Assembly: GCA_944387445.1 (NCBI GenBank)
Contig: CALXEX010000014.1
Span: 1 to 48,690, forward strand
Length of the DNA: 48,690 nt
DNA from: an uncultured Clostridia bacterium
GTDB taxonomy: Bacteria; Bacillota; Clostridia; TANB77; CAG-508
Direction of reading: 5' to 3'
Made by a program: the position numbers and the translations under genes. The notes beneath the pieces are model-generated. The model ran no database searches. It saw only the letters and a list, made by a program, of their open reading frames with translations, and had not been told where the DNA came from. This document shows, piece by piece, positions 34,200 to 42,752 of the stretch (position 1 is its first letter; the number at the start of each line of letters is the position of its first letter).

Positions 34200-35062
34200 C
34201 AGGATTTCAAAAATTTATTAAATATACTGCCATTGCATTCGGAACCTATCTTTCTATTACAATTGTGTTTATATTGTTAGGAATTGCAGGGACATTTGTA
34301 GGTATTTCACATATAGGAAATGAAAACTTTGAACAAAGAATAGAAAATGACCAAGATAAGATAATAGAAAACGCTGAGGAAAGCAACACACCAAGTTTTT
34401 CAAAAAACTATGAAAATATTCAAAAATTAGAAATTGACTTAGAAAATGTCAATTTAGAAATAAAAAAAGGTGATAGCTTTAAAATAGAAGGAATGAATTT
34501 GTCAGATAACATACAAATTCAAGAAAATGGAGAAAATATAAAAATTGACGATGAGCATATTCCATCAGGATATATTAATGAAAATACGAAGCTAGTGGTG
34601 TATATGCCAGAAAATCAAAAACTAAATGAAATTGATATAGATGTACAATATGCTTCTGTTAACATTGAAAAAATTAATACTACTAAATTTAATTTAGATT
34701 TGCAAAATAACACTTGTAAAATTAGTGAATTGGTAGCAGATAATGTGGAAATTAATAATGAATCCGCAGATATAGATATATCTACAGGAGAGGTAACCAG
34801 ATTCCAACTAGAAGCAGATTTAGGAGATGAAAACGTAGCGATTAAGGTACTTGAAAATGCAGAAATTGATTTAGAACATGCAAATGCAGAAATAAAATTG
34901 ATTGGAAAGCAGGAAGATTATCAAATTATGCATAAGAAACAGGAAGGAAGAACATCTATTGCAGGGCAAGAAATATCATCTAAAAATGAAACAATTGGAA
35001 ATGGAAATGCAAAAATAAAATTAGAAACGAAATATACAAATACGAATGTAAATTTTGAATAA
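34196..35062 (+). CDS. DUF4097-type (LiaG-like) membrane-anchored beta-helix protein
   Basis: A 288-residue protein with one N-terminal membrane helix (TYLSITIVFILLGIAGTF). An extracytoplasmic region consists of short repeated beta-strands (IQKLEIDLENVNLEI, DIDVQYASVNIE, NVEINNESADIDIST), the pattern of the DUF4097 beta-helix seen in LiaG. The ATGA overlap with the LiaF-like gene couples their translation, supporting a shared envelope-stress role. No enzymatic motif is present. Confidence 0.82.
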   Translation: MTGFQKFIKYTAIAFGTYLSITIVFILLGIAGTFVGISHIGNENFEQRIENDQDKIIENAEESNTPSFSKNYENIQKLEIDLENVNLEIKKGDSFKIEGMNLSDNIQIQENGENIKIDDEHIPSGYINENTKLVVYMPENQKLNEIDIDVQYASVNIEKINTTKFNLDLQNNTCKISELVADNVEINNESADIDISTGEVTRFQLEADLGDENVAIKVLENAEIDLEHANAEIKLIGKQEDYQIMHKKQEGRTSIAGQEISSKNETIGNGNAKIKLETKYTNTNVNFE

Positions 35063-35103
35063 AAAACATTGTAAATTTTATGTGAAAAATATTGAATATA
35101 TTT

Positions 35104-35290
35104 ACTAGTCATGTTAAAACTATACATGACTAGTTAGTTATTATAGAAAAATCAGAGATTTTCCTATAATAGCAATCATTGCACACAAATTTTACTCTAA
35201 GTAAAATTTGGCGCACGAACAACGGTCGTGGCATAAAATTGATTTAAAATGATCAAATATAATCATCATGCCACTGTTGTTCTTTTATTA
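35104..35290 (+). terminator. Four consecutive hairpins between the LiaG-like and ABC genes
   Basis: Hairpin 1: ACTAGTCATGT/ACATGACTAGT (35104-35134). Hairpin 2: TATAGAAAAATC with GATTTTCCTATA (35142-35168, one mismatch). Hairpin 3: CAAATTTTACT/AGTAAAATTTG (35186-35210). Hairpin 4: GAACAA..GTGGCAT with ATGCCAC..TTGTTC (35217-35282), followed by TTTTATTATTT. Hairpins 1 and 4 may be terminators. Hairpin 4 ends only 24 bases before the ABC gene start, so it could act as an attenuator. Confidence 0.6.
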
Positions 35291-35306
35291 TTTAAGGAGA
35301 TAAAGC

Positions 35307-37919
35307 ATGTTAGAATTAAAAAATATCACAAAAGAGTATGTTTCAGGAGATTCAACAGTTCAAGCATTAAAAGGAATTAGTATTGAGTTTCGAAAAAGTG
35401 AATTTGTATCTATCTTAGGTCAAAGTGGTTGTGGAAAGACAACATTGTTAAATATTATTGGAGGACTAGATAGATACACATCAGGAGATTTAGTAATTAA
35501 TGGAAAATCAACAAAAAAATTTAAAGATAAAGATTGGGATGCTTACAGAAATTATTCTGTAGGATTTGTCTTCCAAAACTATAATTTAATACCACATCAA
35601 ACCGTTCTTTCTAATGTAGAATTAGCCCTTACCATATCAGGTGTATCTAGAGAAGAGAGAAAAGAAAGAGCAATCAAAGCATTAGAAGATGTTGGCTTAA
35701 AAGAACAAATACATAAAAAGCCAAACCAGTTATCAGGTGGACAAATGCAAAGAGTGGCCATTGCAAGAGCATTGGTCAATAACCCAGATATTATTTTGGC
35801 AGATGAGCCAACAGGTGCATTAGACACAAAAACAAGTGTCCAAATTATGGAGATTTTAAAAGAAATTTCAAAAGATAAGTTGATTGTTATGGTTACCCAT
35901 AACCCAGAATTAGCAGAAAAATATTCTACTAGAATTGTAAAGATTTTAGATGGTGTCATCACAGATGATTCAAAACCATTTACAGAAGAAGATAGAGAAA
36001 AAGAAAAAAATGCCAAGGCAAAAGATGGTAGAACTTCCATGAAATTCTTCACAGCCTTAAGACTTAGCTTAAATAATTTAATGACAAAAAAGGGAAGAAC
36101 TTTATTAACATCATTTGCAGGAAGTATAGGAATTATTGGAATTGCCCTAATTTTATCAATTTCAAATGGTGTACAAAGTTACATTCATCGAGTAGAAGAA
36201 GATACATTATCTTCTTACCCGATTACCATTGATGAATCAACAGTAGATATTTCTAGTATGATGGAAGGTCTGATGGGAGAAACAGAGGAAAATGCAGAAC
36301 CCCATGAAGAGGGCAAAATCTATTCTAGAGATATTATGAATGATATGATATCTACTTTATCAAGCAAAGTTTCAAGTAACAATTTAGAGGCATTAAAAAA
36401 TTATATGGAAAATGAAAATAGTACAATAAAAGATAATGCAAGTGCTATTCAATATAATTATAATTTAAACATCAACTTATACAAAGAAGATACTGCTAAT
36501 GGAGTTGTTCGAGTAAATCCAAGCACCGTTATGAATGCATTTGGAATGGAAGATATGATGAAAGCACAGGAAAGTTCTCCTATGAGTTCTATGTTTGGTT
36601 CTAGCATGACAAGTATGTCTAATACTGACGTTTGGGAAGAAATGCTAGATAATGAAGAATTATTACATTCTCAATATGATTTAGTAGCAGGAAGTTGGCC
36701 AACAAATTATAATGAAGTGGTTTTGATTGTTAATGAAGATAACGAAATTAGTGATTATACTTTATATGCTTTAGGATTAAAAGACCAAAAAGAATTAGAA
36801 GAAAAATGGAATAAAGTGCAAAATGGAGAAACAGTAGAAGAGTCAGAATCAACATCATATACTTATGATGAATTGTTAGATTTATCTTTCAAATTAGTGT
36901 TGAATTCTGATTATTATAAAAAGGAAAATGGATTATGGGTTGATAAAAGTGAAGATGAAGACTATATGAAAGAACTTCTTAATAATTGTGAAAACATAAA
37001 TGTAGTAGGAATCATCAAACAAAATGAGCAAAGTGTTGCCACAGGAATGAGTGGTGGAATTGGTTATACAAAAGATTTAAAAGAATATGTTATCAATAAA
37101 ACCAATGAAGCAGAAATTGTAAAAGAACAAAAAGAGAATCCAGACATTAATGTATTTACAGGATTAGCATTCCCAGATGAAGATACTAAAACATTTGATT
37201 ATAGCCAATTGAGTGATGAGCAAAGAGCACAGCTTGCCATGTTAAGTACAGAAGAACTAGCTGAAATTATGGAAACATACAGTAATAATGCGAATGCTAG
37301 TTATGATGGAAACTTAGAATTATTAGGTGCTGTTGATCTTAACAAACCATCATCAATCAGTATTTATCCAAAAGACTTTGATGCAAAAGATACAATAACC
37401 CAAGAGATTGATAATTATAATCAAAAACAAAGAGATGATGGAAAAGAAGAAAATGTTATCAACTATACAGATTTAATAGGTATTATGATGAAATCTGTTA
37501 GTCAAATCATTGACACAATCAGCTATGTATTAATCGCATTTGTTGCAATTTCATTAATCGTTTCATCTATTATGATAGGAATTATTACGTATATATCTGT
37601 ACTAGAAAGAACAAAAGAAATAGGAATCTTAAGAGCAATCGGTGCATCTAAAAAAGATATATCAAGAGTATTTAATGCAGAAACCTTTATTGTAGGACTA
37701 ATTGCAGGATTGCTAGGAATTGGTGTAACGGTATTATTAAATATACCAATCACAAAAATTATCTATGCTGTAACAGGTGTCAGTGTTACTGTGTCACTTC
37801 CAGTAGTTGGCGGAATCATCCTTGTACTGATTAGTATGGTATTAACCATTATCGCAGGATTAATTCCAGCAAGAATGGCAAGTAAAAGAGATCCAGTAGA
37901 AGCATTAAGAACAGAATAA
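35307..37919 (+). CDS. Fused ABC transporter: MacB-type ATPase plus FtsX-like permease
   Basis: An 870-residue protein. Residues 1-~225 are an ATPase with Walker A GQSGCGKTT, signature LSGGQMQRVAIARA, Walker B ILADEPTGAL and H-loop THNPELAE. A linker is followed by one membrane helix (~270), a large extracytoplasmic domain (~290-715), and three helices of the FtsX permease ending ARMASKRDPVEALRTE. In the MacB/LolCDE superfamily such ATPase-permease pairs move no substrate through the membrane but perform mechanical work on envelope or peptide ligands. The ATPase is at the N-terminus and the permease at the C-terminus, as in MacB. It sits beside LiaFG-like genes, pointing to antimicrobial-peptide or envelope stress. 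Confidence 0.92.
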   Translation: MLELKNITKEYVSGDSTVQALKGISIEFRKSEFVSILGQSGCGKTTLLNIIGGLDRYTSGDLVINGKSTKKFKDKDWDAYRNYSVGFVFQNYNLIPHQTVLSNVELALTISGVSREERKERAIKALEDVGLKEQIHKKPNQLSGGQMQRVAIARALVNNPDIILADEPTGALDTKTSVQIMEILKEISKDKLIVMVTHNPELAEKYSTRIVKILDGVITDDSKPFTEEDREKEKNAKAKDGRTSMKFFTALRLSLNNLMTKKGRTLLTSFAGSIGIIGIALILSISNGVQSYIHRVEEDTLSSYPITIDESTVDISSMMEGLMGETEENAEPHEEGKIYSRDIMNDMISTLSSKVSSNNLEALKNYMENENSTIKDNASAIQYNYNLNINLYKEDTANGVVRVNPSTVMNAFGMEDMMKAQESSPMSSMFGSSMTSMSNTDVWEEMLDNEELLHSQYDLVAGSWPTNYNEVVLIVNEDNEISDYTLYALGLKDQKELEEKWNKVQNGETVEESESTSYTYDELLDLSFKLVLNSDYYKKENGLWVDKSEDEDYMKELLNNCENINVVGIIKQNEQSVATGMSGGIGYTKDLKEYVINKTNEAEIVKEQKENPDINVFTGLAFPDEDTKTFDYSQLSDEQRAQLAMLSTEELAEIMETYSNNANASYDGNLELLGAVDLNKPSSISIYPKDFDAKDTITQEIDNYNQKQRDDGKEENVINYTDLIGIMMKSVSQIIDTISYVLIAFVAISLIVSSIMIGIITYISVLERTKEIGILRAIGASKKDISRVFNAETFIVGLIAGLLGIGVTVLLNIPITKIIYAVTGVSVTVSLPVVGGIILVLISMVLTIIAGLIPARMASKRDPVEALRTE

Positions 37920-37923
37920 GGCC

Positions 37924-37962
37924 CATTGGGACCAGGTTTGTTTGAATCCGTTTTGTCCCTTG
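37924..37962. repeat. GGGAC/GTCCC hairpin segment after the ABC gene
   Basis: GGGAC (37928-37932) pairs with GTCCC (37955-37959) around a loop with GGTTTGTTTGAATCC. The CATTGGGACC start matches copy R2 at 24829-24838. It is probably a relative of the dispersed hairpin repeats. Confidence 0.45.
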
Positions 37963-38068
37963 ATAAAGTGTGACATCTGTTTGACAAATCAACAATTATA
38001 AGGAATTTGAAAGATTAACATAACTTGAACATTAATACAATAAAAAAGTGGGAGAATACTTTAAAAAA

Positions 38069-38108
38069 TTAGACGGGGAACCTTGATGGGTCTCCGCCTA
38101 AATTTTTG
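38069..38108 (+). terminator. Rho-independent terminator
   Basis: TTAGACGGGGA pairs with TCTCCGCCTAA (10 of 11 pairs) around an 11-base loop, followed by TTTTT. A second small hairpin (GATGTCC/GGACGTTTC region) follows at 38110-38135. It probably ends the ABC transcript. Confidence 0.7.
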
Positions 38109-38153
38109 TAGATGTCCTCTTGTGGACGTTTCTGTTTGAAATGCTTTAAGTAA

Positions 38154-38186
38154 ATGTCGCATAGACAAACGAACTCTATGAGACAC
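38154..38186 (-). repeat. Dispersed hairpin repeat, copy R3 (inverted)
   Basis: On the minus strand this reads TGTCTCATAGAGTTCG then TTTGTCTATGCGACA, matching R1 and R2 in stem and in the GTTCGTTTGTC loop, with one stem mismatch. It directly abuts the -35 box of the lipid kinase promoter. Confidence 0.7.
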
Positions 38187-38215
38187 TTTACTATTTTTAC
38201 AAAATGTGATAAAAT
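38187..38215 (+). promoter_or_regulatory. Sigma-A-type promoter for the lipid kinase gene
   Basis: TTTACT, 17-bp spacer, TAAAAT, between the R3 hairpin and the start codon. Confidence 0.5.
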
Positions 38216-38250
38216 CATATGGATTAAAAAAGAAAGAAGGAAATAAGGCT

Positions 38251-39144
38251 TTGAGTATTCGAGTATTAGCAATCTTAAATCCAACATCTGGAAAAGGAAA
38301 TATAAAAAATTACATAAAAGAGATTAGAAAAAATTTGGAAGAACAAAATATGCAGGTCAATATTCAACTTACTAAAAAAGAATATAATGCTAGAAATATT
38401 GTAATAGACCATGTAGAAGAAACAGACTTGATATTGGTTTGTGGAGGAGATGGTACTTTTAATGAAGCTGTTTCTGCACTAATGGAACTAAATATAAAAG
38501 ATATTAGTATTGCATACATTCCTATGGGAACAACAAATGACTTAGCAAGAAGTTTGGATATGCCAATTAAAGATGTTTCTATTACAAAGAAGTTATTAGA
38601 CTCAAAAGCAAAAGTATTAGATATAGGGAAATTTAATAATAATAAATATTTTTGTTACGTAGCAGCTTTTGGAGTGATTACAGATGTAGCTTATCAGACT
38701 TCGCAAAAAGCAAAGAACAAATATGGTAGATTGGCCTATTATATGAAAGCAATAAAAGAACTCATTCGAATTCCTACTTATAAAGTAAGAATACAATATG
38801 ATGAAGAGGAATTAGAAGGGGAATTTATCTATGGTGGAATTAGCAATTCTGAATCAATAGCAGGCTTTAAATGGTTTAACCGAGAAGATATTGATTTAGC
38901 AGATGGAAAGTTTGAGGCTATTTTTATTAGAAAACCAAAAAAACTTTCAGGATATTTTCGTTTGTTAAGTGATTTTAGACATAAGGATTATATGGTGAAT
39001 CGTGATTTTGTCTATTTTAAAACAAATAAAATTACAGTAGAAACTGAAAAAAATGTGGATTGGACGGTAGATGGAGAATTTGCTGGAAATATGAATGTTG
39101 CCAATATTGAAAATTGTCATAAAGCCATAGAACTTGTTATATAA
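38251..39144 (+). CDS. Diacylglycerol-kinase-family lipid kinase
   Basis: 297 residues from a TTG start. GAAGGA at 38236-38241 is 9 bases ahead of it, and the NPTSGKG phosphate loop then falls at the usual ~10 residues from the N-terminus. Family motifs are LAILNPTSGKGN, LILVCGGDGTFNEAVSAL (the GGDGT nucleotide-binding site), IPMGTTNDLARSL and NVDWTVDGEFAG. It phosphorylates diacylglycerol or related lipids, as DgkB/YegS proteins do. The upstream GTG at 38206 lacks a ribosome binding site. Confidence 0.9.
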   Translation: MSIRVLAILNPTSGKGNIKNYIKEIRKNLEEQNMQVNIQLTKKEYNARNIVIDHVEETDLILVCGGDGTFNEAVSALMELNIKDISIAYIPMGTTNDLARSLDMPIKDVSITKKLLDSKAKVLDIGKFNNNKYFCYVAAFGVITDVAYQTSQKAKNKYGRLAYYMKAIKELIRIPTYKVRIQYDEEELEGEFIYGGISNSESIAGFKWFNREDIDLADGKFEAIFIRKPKKLSGYFRLLSDFRHKDYMVNRDFVYFKTNKITVETEKNVDWTVDGEFAGNMNVANIENCHKAIELVI

Positions 39145-39320
39145 ATTTTATAATAAACAAGATAAGTATAGGAAAAATTAGAAACAGCTATTTGAAATTT
39201 AATAGATAAATATCATAAAAGGCTTATTATAGAAATAGAAATTCACTAAAGAGACCAAAAATGATTTGTGATTTAATAGTCTATATAGATAAAAATAATT
39301 AATTAAAAGGGGAAAAATAT

Positions 39321-39989
39321 ATGGAAAAAAATGAAAAAAATGAGAAATCTAAAAAAACCAGTTGGGTGTATGTATTATCAGTTGTATATGTTATCGTCGC
39401 TTATACATTTTTCTTTATAAGTGGATATATTAATCAATTAGAGTTGCCAGACAATTTAGTTTCAGCAAGGAACACACTTGCATGGATTTTTCTATGTTTA
39501 CCAATTATCTTGTGTGTGTCAAATTACATTATTATGTTTACAATAGGTAAAAAAGTAGAACGAAAAACATTGTTAAATTGTGCTATACTAGTAAAATACG
39601 GTTTAATTCCATTCTATATTTTAGGTGCTATTTTAATTTTAATGTTTTTACTTTTTTCTTTTACACCAGTACCATTTATGATATTTGTTGGTCCATATAT
39701 GATTTTTGTCTTGAATGTGATCGGTTGGGTGATTTTAATTGGTTCAGCGCCATTTGCTATTGCCTATATAATGAAATCTCATAAAGAAGGAATACATGGA
39801 AAAGCATTATCTATTATAACTGGTATTTTACAATTCGTTTTTGCTTTTGACGTTATTTCTATTATGATTTTAACGGTAAAAGAAAAACGTTGGAAGAAAC
39901 TAACATTTACGATTTTAGCATTGTTATTGACTTTACTTTTTGCTTGCATAATAGGATTTATTACACTAATTTTGGTAACTATATTTTAA
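39321..39989 (+). CDS. Multi-spanning membrane protein of unknown function
   Basis: A 222-residue protein with about six hydrophobic helices (VLSVVYVIVAYTFFFISGYI, TLAWIFLCLPIILCVSNYIIM, LVKYGLIPFYILGAILIL, FVGPYMIFVLNVIGWVILI, ALSIITGILQFVFAFDVI and a C-terminal FTILALLLTLLFACIIGF) after a Lys/Glu-rich cytoplasmic start. No catalytic or transport motif is recognised. An AAAAGGGG site precedes the ATG. The 180 bases before it hold nothing recognisable. Confidence 0.75.
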   Translation: MEKNEKNEKSKKTSWVYVLSVVYVIVAYTFFFISGYINQLELPDNLVSARNTLAWIFLCLPIILCVSNYIIMFTIGKKVERKTLLNCAILVKYGLIPFYILGAILILMFLLFSFTPVPFMIFVGPYMIFVLNVIGWVILIGSAPFAIAYIMKSHKEGIHGKALSIITGILQFVFAFDVISIMILTVKEKRWKKLTFTILALLLTLLFACIIGFITLILVTIF

Positions 39990-40093
39990 ACGGAATATGC
40001 CTAATAAGTTAAAAAGATAGGAAGAGAAGAAATGCCTTGAAAAAGCATAATCAGATCAATCTTTAAATTGAGATTAAGATGACTAGGAAGATG

Positions 40094-40151
40094 GACAAGA
40101 CCAATTTGGTGCTTGTCTATTTAAATGACCCAGGTGATTTCATTGCCTGGG
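40094..40151 (+). terminator. Two tandem hairpins in the 332-base gap before metK
   Basis: Hairpin 1: GACAAGACCA..TGGTGCTTGTC (40094-40117, one bulged G). Hairpin 2: CCCAGG/CCTGGG (40129-40151) followed by CTATTTGTTTTA. They probably end the membrane-protein transcript. The gap also contains CGAAATC/GATTTCG at ~40240-40256. No SAM-I, SAM-II or SMK consensus was recognised, though a metK leader would be a plausible place for one. Confidence 0.5.
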
Positions 40152-40321
40152 CTATTTGTTTTATAGTATCTTATGGTTTCCTACCATTGACAAAATAAGA
40201 AAAAAATGTAATAATTATGCAATATAAGGAAGAGTTGCACTAACGAAATCAAAGATTTCGATGCATACATGTATTATCCAAAAAAAGAAAAATGAAAAAT
40301 GATAAGAAAAGAGGAAATAAA

Positions 40322-41431
40322 ATGGGTAAATATTATTTCACATCAGAAAGTGTTACAGAAGGACATCCAGATAAACTTTGTGATACGATTTCTGATTGCA
40401 TATTAGATGAATACTTAAAGCAAGATAAATCTGCAAGAGTAGCAGTAGAGACCTTTGCTTCAGGTAACAGAATTACCATTGCAGGACAAGTAACAGCCAA
40501 GGGAGAAGTAGACATTGAAAAATTAGTAAGAGAAAAAATAAAAGAAATTGGATATGATAATGAGCATGTTGATATGGATTATAGGACTTGTGAGATTGAT
40601 ATCCATATTACAAAACAAAGTCCAGATATTGCATTAGGTGTTGACGTTGGAGGAGCAGGAGACCAAGGAATTATGTTTGGGTTTGCTTGCGATGAAACAC
40701 CAGAATATATGCCATATGCAATTTCTATGGCACATAAACTATCTAAAAAACTAACAGAAGTAAGAAAAAACAAAGAAATAGATTATCTAAGACCAGACGG
40801 AAAAACACAAGTAACCGTTGAGTATGAAGACGATAAACCAAAAAGAATTGAAACCATATTAGTTTCTACACAACATAATGAAGAAATCAGTCAAGAAAAG
40901 TTAAAAAAAGATGTTATTGAAAAAGTAATTAAACCAGTTATTCCAGAAAATATGATAGATGAAAATACAAAAATCTATATTAATCCAACTGGAAAATTTG
41001 TAATCGGTGGACCTTTAGGAGACACAGGACTTACTGGTAGAAAAATTATTGTCGATACATATGGCGGATATGCTAGACATGGTGGAGGTGCATTTTCTGG
41101 AAAAGATGCTAGTAAAGTAGATAGATCAGCAACATATATGTTAAGACATATTGCTAAAAATATTGTTGCAAATGGATATGCAAAAAAATGTGAAATACAA
41201 ATTTCTTACGCAATTGGAATGAAAGAACCATTATCTATCCATGTTAACACATTTGGAACAGGAACGATATCAGAAGAAGATTTAATTACAAAAATTAAAG
41301 AAAGATTTGATTTAACACCAGATGGTATTATCCAGTATTTAGAGTTAGATAAACCAATATATGCATTAACAACCAATTACGGACATTTTGGAAAAGAAAA
41401 TTTGACATGGGAAAAAGTTGTACAATTTTAA
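40322..41431 (+). CDS. metK: S-adenosylmethionine synthetase
   Basis: 369 residues from the ATG behind AGAGGA; an in-frame ATG at 40292 would add ten atypical lysine-rich residues. Signature motifs are [10 protein letters not shown] (methionine/ATP site), [14 protein letters not shown], and [17 protein letters not shown] (phosphate-binding loop), with a C-terminal [12 protein letters not shown]. It makes SAM from methionine and ATP, the cofactor of the methyltransferases at 425 and 31202. It is slightly shorter than the usual 380-400 residues. Confidence 0.97.
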   Translation: MGKYYFTSESVTEGHPDKLCDTISDCILDEYLKQDKSARVAVETFASGNRITIAGQVTAKGEVDIEKLVREKIKEIGYDNEHVDMDYRTCEIDIHITKQSPDIALGVDVGGAGDQGIMFGFACDETPEYMPYAISMAHKLSKKLTEVRKNKEIDYLRPDGKTQVTVEYEDDKPKRIETILVSTQHNEEISQEKLKKDVIEKVIKPVIPENMIDENTKIYINPTGKFVIGGPLGDTGLTGRKIIVDTYGGYARHGGGAFSGKDASKVDRSATYMLRHIAKNIVANGYAKKCEIQISYAIGMKEPLSIHVNTFGTGTISEEDLITKIKERFDLTPDGIIQYLELDKPIYALTTNYGHFGKENLTWEKVVQF

Positions 41432-41523
41432 TAAGCCAAAATAAAATATGTTATATTTCAAAAGAATAAGATAAAATGAATAGAAATCTGAAGTAAAAGT
41501 TAATTAAGAATGGAGAAGTACAA

Positions 41524-42555
41524 ATGCTAAAAAGAATAATAGAAAAAAATTATAAATGGATTATTGCTCTCCTTTGTCTAATTATTGTTTTAATGATGAT
41601 AGAAGATATTTTTGAACATGAACAACTAACCTTAGATATGCTTGTATATAGACTAGTTATTTTGAATTTAAGGTCAGAACCACTAACTGTCATTATGAAG
41701 GTAATTACCAATTTATCTTCTGCATATGTATTAATTGCTATCACAATCGGATCATTAATTTTCATAAAAAACAAAAAAGTAGGTTTGTGTATAGCAAGCA
41801 ATTTGATTATTACAACCCTATTAAATCAATTGTTTAAATACATCATACAAAGACCTAGACCAGATGGATATAGACTCATTACTGAAAGTGGATATAGTTT
41901 TCCCTCAGGACATTCCATGGTAAGCATGGCTTTTTATGGGTTAATCATTTATTTAATCTGGAAAATGGTAAAAAACAAAAAAATAAAATATATCAGTTGT
42001 ACCATTTTAGGACTTATGATACCAATGATTGGATTTAGTAGAATTTATTTAGGCGTACATTATGCAAGTGATGTGATTGGCGGATTTGCAATATCAATCG
42101 TATATTTATTGTTATTTACGAATATTGCAAGATCTGTATTACAATTAGAAAAGGAAAAAATAAAAATGGTAGATAAAAGAAAAATTGTGAAATTAAGGAA
42201 AAAAAGAAAAAAACTTAGAAATAGTTTCAAATATGCTTTTGAAGGAATTGGAGAAGCATGGAAAACAGAACAAAATTTAAAAATACATTTTGTGATTATG
42301 GCAATAGTCATTATTGCAGGATTTATTTTTAAGATATCAGCCATGGAATGGATTATATGTTTATTGTTATTTGCCATTGTCATTTCATTAGAATTAATTA
42401 ATACAGCAATTGAAACAACAGTAGATATTGCAATGCCAGAGATTAATGAAAAGGCGAAATATGCAAAAGATATTGCGGCAGGTGCTGTACTATTTTCTGC
42501 AATGATTTCTGTAGTTGTTGGACTGATTATATTTTTGCCAAAAATTTTTGGATAG
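41524..42555 (+). CDS. PAP2 phosphatase fused to DgkA-type lipid kinase
   Basis: A 343-residue fused membrane protein. Residues ~1-205 form a PAP2/BacA-type phosphatase with the three motifs KYIIQRPRP, SFPSGHSM and SRIYLGVHYASDV. After a very basic linker, residues ~228-343 are a prokaryotic DgkA/undecaprenol kinase: NSFKYAFEGIGEAWKTEQN and ELINTAIETTVDIAM. The kinase half phosphorylates undecaprenol and the phosphatase half removes phosphate from undecaprenyl-PP, so the fusion could interconvert the wall lipid carrier pool. Both halves look catalytically complete. Confidence 0.93.
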   Translation: MLKRIIEKNYKWIIALLCLIIVLMMIEDIFEHEQLTLDMLVYRLVILNLRSEPLTVIMKVITNLSSAYVLIAITIGSLIFIKNKKVGLCIASNLIITTLLNQLFKYIIQRPRPDGYRLITESGYSFPSGHSMVSMAFYGLIIYLIWKMVKNKKIKYISCTILGLMIPMIGFSRIYLGVHYASDVIGGFAISIVYLLLFTNIARSVLQLEKEKIKMVDKRKIVKLRKKRKKLRNSFKYAFEGIGEAWKTEQNLKIHFVIMAIVIIAGFIFKISAMEWIICLLLFAIVISLELINTAIETTVDIAMPEINEKAKYAKDIAAGAVLFSAMISVVVGLIIFLPKIFG

Positions 42556-42581
42556 AATTAGAATTTAAAAATAATTTTTTT

Positions 42582-42610
42582 GAAGTCGTAGTTAAAACGG
42601 CTTCTTTTCT
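42582..42610 (+). terminator. Rho-independent terminator after the PAP2-DgkA gene
   Basis: GAAGTCGT pairs with ACGGCTTC (one G-T pair) around a 7-base loop, then TTTTCT. Confidence 0.75.
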
Positions 42611-42638
42611 ATATAAGTATTAAAATTTGAAAAAAGAC

Positions 42639-42668
42639 TTGTGCATTCCTTTGTTTATATTATATAAT
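42639..42668 (+). promoter_or_regulatory. Sigma-A-type promoter for pta
   Basis: TTGTGC, 18-bp spacer, TATAAT. Transcription would start near 42675, placing the whole structured leader at the 5' end of the mRNA. Confidence 0.65.
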
Positions 42669-42690
42669 GGTTGAGGTAAAGAAAACAATG

Positions 42691-42752
42691 GATTGAAAAA
42701 TAATTACAATTTTTTCAATCAAGGCTATACTATAGAAAGGAAAGTGAATGAA
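42691..42752 (+). promoter_or_regulatory. Structured leader of pta (shared leader family, copy C)
   Basis: GATTGAAAAA (42691-42700) pairs perfectly with TTTTTCAATC (42711-42720). AAGGCTATACTATAGAAAGG then AAAGTGAATGAA lead to the ATG. The match to the CDF leader (32269-32338) covers the stem, the CTATrCT element and the AAAGGAAAGTGAAT Shine-Dalgarno block. Confidence 0.65.

Noticed and set aside
42693..42752. Upstream in-frame ATG of pta as the true start
   Set aside because: It lies inside the conserved stem-loop leader, lacks a ribosome binding site and adds residues absent from the PTA family.
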